Below, piece by piece: positions 19,288-29,730 of a DNA stretch of 64,000 nucleotides. Numbering within the stretch: the first letter of the stretch is position 1; every line of letters starts with the position of its first letter. The translations under genes and the position numbers were made by a program. Origin of the DNA: Glaciecola sp. (GTDB lineage Bacteria; Pseudomonadota; Gammaproteobacteria; Enterobacterales; Alteromonadaceae); contig JAQWNF010000018.1 of NCBI GenBank assembly GCA_029246415.1, forward strand, positions 23,484 to 87,483, read 5' to 3'. The notes below the pieces were generated by a model. It saw nothing but the letters and a program-made list of their open reading frames with translations, was not told the DNA's origin and searched no databases.

Positions 19288-20666
19288 TAGAACATCCTTC
19301 ATCGATGCGCTTTGCAGACAAGACGATTGTTAAGCCTAAACCAATTGCAGCTAGCTTAGCCGTCGCAACTTGTGCTTTATTAGGTGCAGTTAGCCCGCTT
19401 GCACAAGCGAATCCCGATACTGCGGACGAATGGAAATTTGATACCGCGATACTATATTATGGTGAGACCGATCGTGTGAGCCTAGTTGAGGGCGTGGTGA
19501 GTGCCACTAAAGATTTTGGTGATGAGCATATTTTCAATGGTAAAGTGACCTTCGATGGCTTAACCGGTGCATCAGCCACCGGAGCTGTACCACAAGATAC
19601 GGTACAAACCTTTTCACGCCCATCCGGCAATGGAGGCTATGCCGTTGCTGCTGGCGAAACCCCATTAGATGACACCTTCAAAGACTCTCGCGTACAGCTT
19701 AATGCGCAGTGGACCCAACCGCTTGCTACGGATTTACGCGGATCAACCGGTGTACATGTTTCTAAAGAATATGATTATTTGTCTCTTGGCGTAAACGGCT
19801 CATTGGCGCGTGATTTTAATCAAAAAAATACCACGTTATCGCTAGGCTTATCTTATCAGTTTGATAGTATTGATCCTGTTGGCGGGACACCAGAGCGTCT
19901 GGGTAGCACTTCAGTGCTAAACAGTGTCAGTGATTATGATTTATATGATGACTACCTTGATGCAAACGGTTCTGGTAACGCCGACTTTGATGCACATGCA
20001 AGCCAATATGAGAGCCGTGAAGGGGCACAAGACAAAGATACTATCGATGTCTTATTTGGCTTGACGCAAATCATCAATCGCCGCACCATTATGCAGCTTA
20101 ATTACGGTATGTCTGTGTCAGATGGTTATTTAAATGATCCCTATAAACTGGTGTCTGTCGTCAATAACCAAGGCACCGTGCAGGATACCTTATTTGAATC
20201 TCGACCGGATTCACGTACCAAACACAACGTGTATTGGCAGACTAAATACGCGATGGACAGCGGTGTGGTTGATTTGTCATATCGTTTTGCTAGGGATGAT
20301 TGGGATATTCAATCGCATACGTTAGAGTCGCGCTTACGCTATAATTTATCAGATAACAGCTATATTCAACCGCATGTGCGTTATTATCAACAAAGTGCTG
20401 CAGAGTTTTATCAGCCATTTTTACTCAGTGATCAACCGCTGCCTACTTATGCCAGTGCAGATTATCGTTTGGGTGATATGGATGCGTATACGGTGGGTGT
20501 AAAATACGGACAAAAGCTTGATAACGGTGATGCTTGGGCGGTTCGGGTTGAGTATTATCAACAAAACCCGAAGAATGCAGGCTTTGCCGAGCCTGGGCAA
20601 CTTGCTGAATTAGAGCTTTATCCGAGTATTAAAGCACTGATAGTTCAGTTTAACTATCAATTCTAA
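19278..20666 (+). CDS. DUF3570 outer-membrane beta-barrel protein
   Basis: A 462-aa exported protein matching DUF3570. It has an N-terminal signal region (about 10-37, ending AQA), then repeated amphipathic strands (WKFDTAILYYGETDRV, FNGKVTFDGLTGAS) and a C-terminal YPSIKALIVQFNYQF ending in Phe. I start at the ATG at 19278 because GGAGG at 19267-19271, inside the DUF4266 gene, is 6 nt upstream; the two genes overlap by 10 nt and are translationally coupled. An ATG at 19305 is an alternative. The fixed pairing with DUF4266 suggests one complex or a maturation pathway. Confidence 0.85.
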   Translation: MQLIEHPSSMRFADKTIVKPKPIAASLAVATCALLGAVSPLAQANPDTADEWKFDTAILYYGETDRVSLVEGVVSATKDFGDEHIFNGKVTFDGLTGASATGAVPQDTVQTFSRPSGNGGYAVAAGETPLDDTFKDSRVQLNAQWTQPLATDLRGSTGVHVSKEYDYLSLGVNGSLARDFNQKNTTLSLGLSYQFDSIDPVGGTPERLGSTSVLNSVSDYDLYDDYLDANGSGNADFDAHASQYESREGAQDKDTIDVLFGLTQIINRRTIMQLNYGMSVSDGYLNDPYKLVSVVNNQGTVQDTLFESRPDSRTKHNVYWQTKYAMDSGVVDLSYRFARDDWDIQSHTLESRLRYNLSDNSYIQPHVRYYQQSAAEFYQPFLLSDQPLPTYASADYRLGDMDAYTVGVKYGQKLDNGDAWAVRVEYYQQNPKNAGFAEPGQLAELELYPSIKALIVQFNYQF

Positions 20667-20730
20667 GTAGCCATTTAGGAGATCAATTTTAATGTTCAAT
20701 TTTCATGTTTAATTTTAACAATTAGCACCA

Positions 20731-21636
20731 ATGAGGAAGCATGCAATAAGAGAAGTCTCAATAGAAGTTCGGGGTGATCACATTTGTGGTCGCTTTGATG
20801 CTATGGCTTCTCCGTGTGAAGTGTTAATTGATGCTATTGATTCACAACAAGCACTGGCTTTAACTCAAGCTATCGCCACGGAAGCATGGCGTATTGAAAG
20901 CAAATATTCGCGCTATCGCGATGACAATATCATGTATGAAATTAATCATGCTCAGGGTCAAGCGGTTGCGATTGATCATGAAACTCAACAATTATTATCC
21001 CTTGCCAATACTTGTTTTGAACTCAGTGAAGGGCGCTTTGATGTCACTAGCGGTATCCTTGGGCAAGTGTGGCAGTTTGATGGCAGCGATACGATCCCGT
21101 CTCAAACAATGATCGAAGCTTGTCTTGTTTGTAGTGGTTGGGAAAATGTCCAATTGGCTGATGATAGTGTTCGCTTACTACCTGGCTATGCTATTGATTT
21201 AGGCGGTATTGGTAAAGAATATGCAGTGGATCGATGTGTGCAGCTCGCGCGTGAAATGCAGCCAACTTGGTCAGTCTTAGTGAATTTTGGTGGGGACATT
21301 GGCGTTACGCGTCCTCGTCAAGCTCATCCATATTGGCAAGTCGGCATTGAGCACCCCGATCCTGCCAGAACGACCCAAATGTTAGTGACTATTGCCCAAG
21401 GTGGGTTAGCAACAAGTGGCGATGCAAAACGTTTTTTACTAAAAGACGGCGTGCGCTATGGTCATGTACTTGATCCACAAACCGGTTATCCCGTTAAAGA
21501 CGCGCCAAGATCGGTAACCGTGGCCGGAGAAAACTGTACTCAAGCTGGATTATTAGCTACGTTAGCCATATTACACGGTGCTCAAGCTGAAGTGTTTTTA
21601 CAAGAGCAGGCAGTCACTCATTGGTGTCTGTGGTAA
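20731..21636 (+). CDS. apbE: ApbE-family FAD:protein FMN transferase
   Basis: ApbE attaches FMN covalently to Ser/Thr of extracytoplasmic flavoproteins. The 301-aa sequence has the family blocks FDAMASPCEV, DLGGIGKEYAVDR, LVNFGGDIGV and GHVLDPQTGYPV. Unlike the usual periplasmic lipoprotein form it has no visible signal peptide or lipobox, so it may act in the cytoplasm, or its true start is elsewhere. There is no good Shine-Dalgarno. It is the last gene of the thioredoxin/DUF4266/DUF3570 cluster and converges with the amidohydrolase gene. Confidence 0.88.
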   Translation: MRKHAIREVSIEVRGDHICGRFDAMASPCEVLIDAIDSQQALALTQAIATEAWRIESKYSRYRDDNIMYEINHAQGQAVAIDHETQQLLSLANTCFELSEGRFDVTSGILGQVWQFDGSDTIPSQTMIEACLVCSGWENVQLADDSVRLLPGYAIDLGGIGKEYAVDRCVQLAREMQPTWSVLVNFGGDIGVTRPRQAHPYWQVGIEHPDPARTTQMLVTIAQGGLATSGDAKRFLLKDGVRYGHVLDPQTGYPVKDAPRSVTVAGENCTQAGLLATLAILHGAQAEVFLQEQAVTHWCLW

Positions 21637-21688
21637 AACAGACACCAATGCCACTGCTATAAGCAATGAGCGCATAAAACACTCAGTA

Positions 21689-24600
21689 TTAGTGCACCCA
21701 GTGATAATTTTTCGCTTTAGCGTCAACCTCAAGCTGCGTCGCTTGTGGTATAAACTGACTGTTTTCATCAGCAAAGAAGAATGGTGCAGGCTTGGTTTCA
21801 CTGCCTAGTTCTTGCATTGTAGCAGCCGCAAATACCCGTCCATTAATCACAGTATGACTGACATACTCACTGCGTTGAATATCAGCTAAGACATCACCGT
21901 CAATAATCGCTAAATCAGCGACCTTGCCGATTTCGATACTGCCTATTTGTTTATCCATACCTAGATGGCGAGCACCATCAATCGTACCACCGCGCAGCGC
22001 TTCCCAAGGGGTAAAGCCGCCTTGTGCCATGATCCACAGTTCCCAATGCGCGGCTAAGCCTTCACGTTGGCCATGCGCACCGATATGGACACTGACGCCA
22101 TTTTCACGCAACGTCTTGGCGTATTTTGCGACCTCAATATGGTTGTACTGCTCATCTGGTGCAGTAGGTCGTCGTATCGAGCGGCTATCGAGCAATTTGT
22201 GAGGGGTATAACGCAGTAAGCGCTCGTTTTGCCATACATTAGTACGATCATACCAATACTCTTCACCCATCAAGCCGCCATAAGACACGACAAATGTTGG
22301 GGTATAACCAAATTTGGTCGCCGACCACAACTTAGTTAAATCATCATAACCTCTGGCAATTGGTAAAGAGTGCTCTAATCCTGTGTGACCATCGACCAGC
22401 ATAGATAAGTTTTGTTGCAACTTACCACCGCCCTCTGGCACAACCATCATGTTTAGCTCACGCGCTGCTTGTAACACCCATTGACGCTGATCACGACGCG
22501 GCTGGTTATATGATTTAACCGATATTGCACCGACATCTTTTAGGCGTTGCACATGAAAATACGCGTCTTCAAAATCATTAATAATGGCTTTGTAACCTAG
22601 GCCCTCTGCACCATATAAAATAGTACCTGTAGAATAAACACGAGGACCTACGCGTAAACCAGCGCGTTGTAATTCTGCAGCAGCAAAAATCTCAGTCGTA
22701 TCGTTTGACGGATCATGAATGGTGGTGACACCAAACGCTAGATTCGAAAACTGTGACCAGTTTTGTTGAGGAATGATCTCATTACGACCTTGAGAGCCAT
22801 GTGCGTGGGTATCGACTAAGCCTGGGATCACCGTTTTACCTGTAGCATCCACAATCAGTGCATCTTCAGGGATGGTGATACCATCAGCAGGACCTACCGC
22901 TTCGATAATATTACCATTAATCAATACGATCCCGTTGTTAATGACTTCTTGTTTGTTATCAGCATCACGCATAGTCACGACATTACCACCGACAATCGCA
23001 GTATAACCTTGGGCTTTTTTGCTTGCTCGGCTAAACGACAGTTTTAGTCCTTCGGTAACTGGTACTGCATCATCAGCATTGGCTTCAGCAAGAGATTGTT
23101 CATACAAATACGGACCATGGAACCAAGTTAATGATTGGTTATCTGGGGCCCAATTTAAATATTCACCTGCGCGAGCTGAAATCTGTTTAACCGGCAACGA
23201 GGTCATCGTTGGGCTGATCGTGATTTTTTTACCATTTTCAACAAACGGCACGACATATGTGTTGTATTGATACACAAATGCGACCCATTGTTTATCATGT
23301 GAAAGTCGGTATTCACTGACTTTGTCAGCACCATATAGGTGTGTGCGTTTATCTTCACCGCGAAGATCAACACTCGATAATTGCGTTTCACTATAAGGTG
23401 TGCCTGACACATATTCAGTAAAATACACGCGTTCACTGCCGCCTGCAAAATGCGGTTGCATCCCTTGTTTACTTACGCGAACACTTTTTTCAGCATCCAG
23501 ATCATGGACATAAATCCCTGGCTCTACTGAATATGTCGGGTCGAGTAAATACCCGCCGGTGAATTTGCGATAAGTGATTTTGTCACCATCAGGTGAAAAG
23601 GCCGGTTCAACGTAGTGACCAGGTTGTGCTGTAATCACTTCGCCATTGCCGCCTCTAGCAGACACAACGCGTACCGAGCCTAACTCTTGATCATGCCATG
23701 TGGTGTAGACAATTTGCTTGCCATCATTAGCATAACGCGGGAAATATTCATCATGGGAGTTTTGTTTGGTTAAACGTTTCGTTTTACCTGATTTCAGATC
23801 ACGGACGTACAGTTTACCGAGCGCTTGGAACAGTGCTTTTTTACCGTCAGGTGATTTTTGAGACCAACGTAACATTTTCACGTCAAAGTTATCTGGCGCC
23901 ACATCAACATCAAAACGCACAGCATCAGCATACTGTAATTGACTATCAATGCTGATATCCAAAGTAGTGAGAGTTTGGTCTTTGACGGTCAAACGATGAA
24001 TTTTACCTGCCGTCCAAAACACTAATTGCTCACTATCTGGCGTCCAATCAAAATAACTAAAGTAGCCTTCAGAGCCAAAGCCTTCTTGCATGTCACGTTC
24101 AAGATCTTTAAACACTGGGGTTTCTGTACCAGTGGCGAGATCTTTAATAAACAAGGCTGTTTTTTCTTGAATACGTCGAATAAACGCAATGTGCTTGCCA
24201 TCTGGAGAAGGAGTCGGGACAACAGCACCGCCGGTACCTGAAATAAAGCGTTCTTCTTCACCTGTTTCACGATCAAAACGCGTGATAGCAAAGACAGAAG
24301 TTAATGGATCGCGGTTGTAACTAAAGCGAAAACCATCGCTCACATCCTGCGTGTAATAAATGTATTGGCCATCATGTGAAAAGGCAGGATCGGCAATGTT
24401 TTTTTGATCTTTTAAGCCATTAACCCGTTTTTTAATCGCCAGACCTGTGCCACCTATGTGGTGATACATCCAGATTTCGCCAGCAGGAATACTGCGACTG
24501 GACATGATCCCTTTGGTGACAACAATATATTGACCATCAGGACTCCATTTGGGGGAATGAATGATGTTGTTCTTTTCTTTGGTTACTTGACGTAAATCAC

Positions 24601-25072
24601 TACCGTCGATATTCATCACCCATACATTCGATAGACCGTCGCGGTCTGAAATAAAGGCGATTTGCTTACCATTAGGGCTGACAGCAGGATGAATGTTCCA
24701 TGCAAAATCTTGCGTTAACGCTTGTGCATCGCCTCCATCGATAGAGCTGATAAAAATATCACCTAATGTATCAAATACAATGCTCTTGCCATCTGGGGTG
24801 ACATCGAGACTTGCCCACGTAACTTCTGTACTTTTTACATTGACGGTATTGAGTGGAAAAGGAGGCTGTAGTACATCCCACTCGGCAAAGCGTTTACTTG
24901 CTTTTTCGTCCGTTGTGGCTGTTTCTGTTGCTTCTGTTGATTCAGGGGCTTGAGCAAAAACTGGTGCGCTTAGTAACGCACCGGAGAGAAACGCACCTGA
25001 AATAAATGTTCTTAAGAGAAATAGTGCGCCACCGAGTAAACTCGCACGCAAACGCTGTGGGGTATTATTCAT
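21689..25072 (-). CDS. exported PD40 beta-propeller/amidohydrolase fusion protein
   Basis: A 1127-aa protein with a signal peptide (about 1-41, ending VFAQ). TolB/WD40-like PD40 propeller repeats follow (many copies of SPDGKxIAF-type motifs between about 60 and 650). The C-terminal third is an amidohydrolase domain starting VIPGLVDTHAHGS with the HxH metal ligands, and has later GAHG and a closing GKVADLAIIDGD. Likely a periplasmic metallo-hydrolase, perhaps a peptidase or imidase; the substrate is unknown. It is transcribed alone, 56 nt before gor on the same strand side. Confidence 0.88.
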   Translation of the reverse strand: MNNTPQRLRASLLGGALFLLRTFISGAFLSGALLSAPVFAQAPESTEATETATTDEKASKRFAEWDVLQPPFPLNTVNVKSTEVTWASLDVTPDGKSIVFDTLGDIFISSIDGGDAQALTQDFAWNIHPAVSPNGKQIAFISDRDGLSNVWVMNIDGSDLRQVTKEKNNIIHSPKWSPDGQYIVVTKGIMSSRSIPAGEIWMYHHIGGTGLAIKKRVNGLKDQKNIADPAFSHDGQYIYYTQDVSDGFRFSYNRDPLTSVFAITRFDRETGEEERFISGTGGAVVPTPSPDGKHIAFIRRIQEKTALFIKDLATGTETPVFKDLERDMQEGFGSEGYFSYFDWTPDSEQLVFWTAGKIHRLTVKDQTLTTLDISIDSQLQYADAVRFDVDVAPDNFDVKMLRWSQKSPDGKKALFQALGKLYVRDLKSGKTKRLTKQNSHDEYFPRYANDGKQIVYTTWHDQELGSVRVVSARGGNGEVITAQPGHYVEPAFSPDGDKITYRKFTGGYLLDPTYSVEPGIYVHDLDAEKSVRVSKQGMQPHFAGGSERVYFTEYVSGTPYSETQLSSVDLRGEDKRTHLYGADKVSEYRLSHDKQWVAFVYQYNTYVVPFVENGKKITISPTMTSLPVKQISARAGEYLNWAPDNQSLTWFHGPYLYEQSLAEANADDAVPVTEGLKLSFSRASKKAQGYTAIVGGNVVTMRDADNKQEVINNGIVLINGNIIEAVGPADGITIPEDALIVDATGKTVIPGLVDTHAHGSQGRNEIIPQQNWSQFSNLAFGVTTIHDPSNDTTEIFAAAELQRAGLRVGPRVYSTGTILYGAEGLGYKAIINDFEDAYFHVQRLKDVGAISVKSYNQPRRDQRQWVLQAARELNMMVVPEGGGKLQQNLSMLVDGHTGLEHSLPIARGYDDLTKLWSATKFGYTPTFVVSYGGLMGEEYWYDRTNVWQNERLLRYTPHKLLDSRSIRRPTAPDEQYNHIEVAKYAKTLRENGVSVHIGAHGQREGLAAHWELWIMAQGGFTPWEALRGGTIDGARHLGMDKQIGSIEIGKVADLAIIDGDVLADIQRSEYVSHTVINGRVFAAATMQELGSETKPAPFFFADENSQFIPQATQLEVDAKAKNYHWVH

Positions 25073-25128
25073 ATTGTTATTCCAAAGCTGAAAATTTACC
25101 CGTGACTATACACTATTCAATTTATAAA

Positions 25129-26475
25129 TTACATGGTAACGAATTCTTCACCACTAGTTGGATGAATAGCGACGCAAGCATCAAAATCAGCCTTGGTTGC
25201 GCCCATTTTAATAGCGACCCCAAAGCCTTGCAGGATTTCATCCATACCATGACCAATGCCATGTAATCCAACAACTTTCTCATTCTCACCAGCACAAATT
25301 AACTTCATGGTGGTGACTTGGCGATGACGTGTTACAGCTGTGTACATAGCCCCAAAGCTTGAATTATAAATCGTCACGTTTTCTTTACCATATTGCGCCA
25401 GTGCTTCGGCTTCAGTTAAGCCAAGCGTACCAATCGGGGGATGGGAAAATACAACCGTGGGGATCAAGGTATAATCCATTTTGGCGTTGGTCTTGCCATT
25501 AAACAAGCGCTCGGATAATAAACGACCCGCTTTTACCGCAACAGGGGTTAAATCAATTTTACCAATGTTATCACCAAGGGCATAGATACCCTTTGCGGTG
25601 GTATTTTGAAATTCATCCACGACAATATAACCGCGATCATCCAAAGTAACATCAGTGTGCTCTAAACCTATGTTTTGGTTGGCTGGCGCACGGCCGATTG
25701 CCCAAATTAAAGCATCTGTAGCGATACTTTCACCTGTGTCTAGGGTGACGACTAGGCTATCATCTTCTTGCTTCACGACATTGACGACATTAGCGTGGTT
25801 AATTAATTTAGGCCCTTCTTCAGCCATGATCTCAACTAATGTGTTAGAGATTGTATCGTCAAAATTACGCAGAGGTTTTTCTTTGCGCACGACTAGGCTC
25901 GTCTCTGTGCCTAATGAGTGCAAAACACCAGCTAATTCAACACCAATGTATCCTGCACCAATCACGACTGCACGCTGTGGCTGTTCTAACAAATCAAAGA
26001 AACCGTCTGAAGTGATCCCATATGTTGCACCGGGAATATCCGGTATAATCGGATAACCACCTGTAGCAATACTGATATGAGGTGCGCTATATAATTCACC
26101 GTTAACTTCAATCGTGTTTTTATCAGTAAATTTAGCAAAGCCATTGATAACTGTTATGCCACTATTACCTAACACGCGATCATAAGATTGGTGGATGCGT
26201 TCGATGTAAGCTTCACGCGAGGCAATCAGCGTTCCCCAACTGAAATTATTTACTTTGACGTCAAATCCATAATCAGGTGCGTAACGATGAATGGCTTCAG
26301 CGACTTGAGCACCGAACCACATTGCTTTTTTGGGGACACAGCCGACATTGACGCAGGTGCCGCCGATGGCTTTGGCTTCGATGAGTGCGACACGTTTGCC
26401 GTGTTTAGCTGCGCGGTTGGCTGAAGCAATGCCACCACTGCCTCCACCGATACAAATATAATCGAAATTTTGCAT
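25129..26475 (-). CDS. gor: glutathione reductase Gor
   Basis: The NADPH-dependent FAD enzyme that reduces glutathione disulphide. The 448-aa protein has the FAD motif [12 protein letters not shown] near the N-terminus, redox-active Cys41 and Cys46 in [13 protein letters not shown], the NADPH motif [13 protein letters not shown], and the C-terminal [11 protein letters not shown] with the active-site His438. It is divergent from prlC; the two are also neighbours in enterobacteria. Confidence 0.96.
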   Translation of the reverse strand: MQNFDYICIGGGSGGIASANRAAKHGKRVALIEAKAIGGTCVNVGCVPKKAMWFGAQVAEAIHRYAPDYGFDVKVNNFSWGTLIASREAYIERIHQSYDRVLGNSGITVINGFAKFTDKNTIEVNGELYSAPHISIATGGYPIIPDIPGATYGITSDGFFDLLEQPQRAVVIGAGYIGVELAGVLHSLGTETSLVVRKEKPLRNFDDTISNTLVEIMAEEGPKLINHANVVNVVKQEDDSLVVTLDTGESIATDALIWAIGRAPANQNIGLEHTDVTLDDRGYIVVDEFQNTTAKGIYALGDNIGKIDLTPVAVKAGRLLSERLFNGKTNAKMDYTLIPTVVFSHPPIGTLGLTEAEALAQYGKENVTIYNSSFGAMYTAVTRHRQVTTMKLICAGENEKVVGLHGIGHGMDEILQGFGVAIKMGATKADFDACVAIHPTSGEEFVTM

Positions 26476-26707
26476 ATCAATCCTTTAGGAAAATCAAAAG
26501 TAGAATACTGGTAAGATAAAAATTTTGTCTAGTGTGGCGTAATTTGCTTAAAGATCCAATACCTGAATGCATAACTTATCGGATGTCGACGGGTAATGCT
26601 TATTGTAATTTTTGGTATTTTATATATATATATTGATAGCTAGGATTGTTTTTTGTCGATACAACCATAAATACAATTAATAGATTTATTACATTCAGGG
26701 AATATTT

Positions 26708-28777
26708 ATGTCAGCACATAGCGGCACTTCAGCAGCGTCACATGCATGGTTTACTCAGGATGGGTTACCACATTTTTCAGCCATTCAAGCACAGGATATC
26801 GTACCGACGATCACCGATGCAATTGCGCAGTGTAAATCCGTTATCGAAACTGTGGTTGCGGCACAAGATGCCTCCTATGCCGCGGTGTATTTAACGATTG
26901 ATGAAGTGGATACAAGACTGAGTAACTTATGGTCGCCGGTATCGCATATGAACTCAGTGCTAAGTAATGATGAATGGCGCGAGGCGCATGATGCGTGTTT
27001 ACCATTACTGTCAGAATACGGCACTTGGGTAGGACAGCACGAAGGCTTATATCAATTATACAAAACCCTACACGAGTCAGCTGAGTTTGCGACATTAGAT
27101 ACTGCGCAACAAAAAATGATCACCAACACATTACGTGATTTCACTTTATCAGGTATTGCCTTAGACACCGATAAAAAAGCACAATACGGCAAAATTAAAG
27201 CCCGCATGTCTGAGCTATCCTCGACGTTTTCTAATCAAGTGTTAGATGCAACGATGGCCTTTCAAAAACACGTCACTGACGAAACTTTACTCGCAGGATT
27301 ACCAGAGTCTGCCAAGGCTGCTGCGGCACAACTAGCACAGCAACACGATCTTGCTGGTTGGTTATTTACCTTGGATATTCCAAGTTATTTGCCGGTGATG
27401 ACGTATGCAGACAATCGAGAATGGCGTGAAGAAATGTATCGCGCGTATGTTACTCGTGCATCGGAATTAGGTCCAAATGCAGGTGAGTTCGATAATACCC
27501 AAATTATCACTGATACATTAGCCTTGCGGACTGGACTTGCCCATTTATTGGGTTTTGGCAATTATAGTGAGCGTTCTATTGCTACCAAAATGGCACAATC
27601 AACCGATCAAGTGATTGGCTTTTTACAAGATTTAGCACTGCAATCTAAACCGCAAGCGCAAGCCGATTTGAATGAAGTCAGTGCGTTTGCTGCTGATAAT
27701 TATGGCCGTATGAATTTGCAAGCTTGGGATATTGGTTATTATTCTGAAAAACTAAAACAAGAAAAATACGCTATTAGCGATGAAGAATTACGTCCTTATT
27801 TTCCTGAAACACACGTGGTACCAGGATTATTTGAAGTAGTTTCACGCTTATATGGGGTCGTGATTACAGAGCGTCATGATGTTGATGTGTGGCATGCTGA
27901 TGTGCGTTTCTTTGATATTCATGATGAAGATAACGTCTATCGTGGCAGTTTTTACCTCGATTTGTATGCCCGCAGTAAAAAACGCGGTGGCGCATGGATG
28001 GATGAATGTCGGGTTAAACGCCGCCAACAAGACGGGGTGTTACAGTATCCAGTCGCTTATTTGACCTGTAATTTTTCTGGTCCTGTGGATGGCAAGCCGG
28101 CGTGCTTTACCCATGATGAAGTAGTGACTATGTTTCACGAGTTTGGTCACGGTATCCACCACATGTTGACGCAAATTGAAGTGTCAGCAGTATCAGGGAT
28201 AAATGGCGTGGCGTGGGATGCGGTTGAGTTACCGAGTCAGTTTTTAGAAAACTGGTGTTGGCAAGCTGAAGCATTGCAATTTATTTCAGGGCATGTCGAT
28301 ACAGGCGAGCCGTTACCCAAAGAGATGCTAGATAAAATGTTAGCAGCTAAAAACTTCCAATCAGCGATGCAGATGTTGCGTCAGTTGGAATTTAGTTTGT
28401 TTGATTTTACGTTACATATGCAAACTGAGCCGGTTGATGTTCAAGCATTTTTGGATGCAATCCGTAAAGACATTGCAGTCTTGACACCACCTGACTTTAA
28501 TCGTTTCCAAAATAGTTTTGGACACATTTTTGCCGGTGGCTATGCAGCAGGGTATTACAGCTATAAGTGGGCCGAAGTGTTATCTGCCGATGCGTTTGCT
28601 TCTTTTGAGGAAGCGGGTATTTTTGATCAAGCAACTGGACGTAAATTTTTAACCAATATATTGCAAATGGGTGGCAGTAAAGAGCCAATGGAGCTGTTTG
28701 TCAATTTTAAAGGGCGGGAGCCATCAGTTGATGCGCTATTACGTCATAGCGGGATCAGTAGCGACGCTGCGGCGTAA
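26708..28777 (+). CDS. prlC: oligopeptidase A (M3 metallopeptidase) PrlC
   Basis: A cytoplasmic zinc peptidase that degrades short peptides, including released signal peptides. The 689-aa protein has HEFGH at 477-481 with the downstream EL/EN helix carrying the third ligand (DAVELPSQFLENW). Length and C-terminal GYAAGYYSYKWAEVLSADAF match PrlC. ATG at 26708; the divergent gor promoter shares the 232-nt upstream gap. Confidence 0.96.
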   Translation: MSAHSGTSAASHAWFTQDGLPHFSAIQAQDIVPTITDAIAQCKSVIETVVAAQDASYAAVYLTIDEVDTRLSNLWSPVSHMNSVLSNDEWREAHDACLPLLSEYGTWVGQHEGLYQLYKTLHESAEFATLDTAQQKMITNTLRDFTLSGIALDTDKKAQYGKIKARMSELSSTFSNQVLDATMAFQKHVTDETLLAGLPESAKAAAAQLAQQHDLAGWLFTLDIPSYLPVMTYADNREWREEMYRAYVTRASELGPNAGEFDNTQIITDTLALRTGLAHLLGFGNYSERSIATKMAQSTDQVIGFLQDLALQSKPQAQADLNEVSAFAADNYGRMNLQAWDIGYYSEKLKQEKYAISDEELRPYFPETHVVPGLFEVVSRLYGVVITERHDVDVWHADVRFFDIHDEDNVYRGSFYLDLYARSKKRGGAWMDECRVKRRQQDGVLQYPVAYLTCNFSGPVDGKPACFTHDEVVTMFHEFGHGIHHMLTQIEVSAVSGINGVAWDAVELPSQFLENWCWQAEALQFISGHVDTGEPLPKEMLDKMLAAKNFQSAMQMLRQLEFSLFDFTLHMQTEPVDVQAFLDAIRKDIAVLTPPDFNRFQNSFGHIFAGGYAAGYYSYKWAEVLSADAFASFEEAGIFDQATGRKFLTNILQMGGSKEPMELFVNFKGREPSVDALLRHSGISSDAAA

Positions 28778-28815
28778 AGTCAATGCGTTCAGTTCATACC
28801 TAATACGGGATGGTG

Positions 28816-29505
28816 TTATGCCATCCCTGCAACATTATCGCCAGTGGCATAAGCAATGGTTTGACTTATCTCTTGTAAGCTCAAACCTGATTCAGTCTGC
28901 CACTGGTTAAATGTATCTTGGATTGTTGTGAGACTGCGCTTACTGTTCAGCCCACCATCAATCAGTTTGTGCGCCCTAAAATACGCTTCAATATCTCTCG
29001 ACAAAATAAATGTGTCTTTGCCGATGGCACGTAGAGCGTAAGGGCCGGTATTGCCGCCTAAGCGCGAACCATGTTGTTTGAGATAAGCCCATAGCCCTAT
29101 GGTGTCTTCGGCTGGCCAATCAGCTAACCATTGTCCGACAGAGCCGTGCGCTTGGATAATATCATCGAGCATAAAGGCATTGTCTCTGATAGTGCGGACT
29201 TTGTTTAAGTTGCGGATGATTTTAGGGTCGGTTGCTTTTTTCTCCAACATATCATCGGGCATCATCATCAGTTTCTGAATATCAAATCCCCAAAAGACCT
29301 CTTCAAAATCAGGCCATTTGTTTCTGACAACACGCCATACAAAGCCTGATTGAAACACCTTTTTGGACATTTCAGATAACACTTCAGAGGATGTAGTGGC
29401 GATGAGTTCAGAGTGGGTTTTAGGTTGGGATAGGAGGTGTTGGAGCATCGCTTCACTGCCTTTGCGTTGTGCCGCTCGGCGATAAATTGTGTGAAACTTT
29501 TCCAT
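28816..29505 (-). CDS. Tag-like DNA-3-methyladenine glycosylase, divergent
   Basis: The 229-aa protein follows the HhH-GPD glycosylase pattern of the adenine glycosylase (Tag) family: SKKVFQSGFVWRVVRNKWPDF, FWGFD, DPKIIRNLNKVRTIRDNA. Tag removes 3-methyladenine from DNA. The N-terminal Cys and paired His/Cys that form the structural zinc snap of E. coli Tag are not present, and the C-terminal part differs. It may be a subfamily with another substrate. Transcribed alone, convergent with prlC. Confidence 0.75.
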   Translation of the reverse strand: MEKFHTIYRRAAQRKGSEAMLQHLLSQPKTHSELIATTSSEVLSEMSKKVFQSGFVWRVVRNKWPDFEEVFWGFDIQKLMMMPDDMLEKKATDPKIIRNLNKVRTIRDNAFMLDDIIQAHGSVGQWLADWPAEDTIGLWAYLKQHGSRLGGNTGPYALRAIGKDTFILSRDIEAYFRAHKLIDGGLNSKRSLTTIQDTFNQWQTESGLSLQEISQTIAYATGDNVAGMA

Positions 29506-29730
29506 TTGAACCTCGATATCATTGTTATTATTAAGCGTATATGCCCATTGTAATAGAGATGATACAGAGATTCAGATCATTTTATGCTTTATTAATATCT
29601 TTATTTTAAAGGGTGATTTGTGTAAGATTTAATGCAGTGAATACCGCATGATTAATGCCTTAACACGAATACTCAATGACACTTGTGCTGCAAGTGCTTT
29701 CGTCAGCTTTATCTTCTAAGGAACGCCAAA

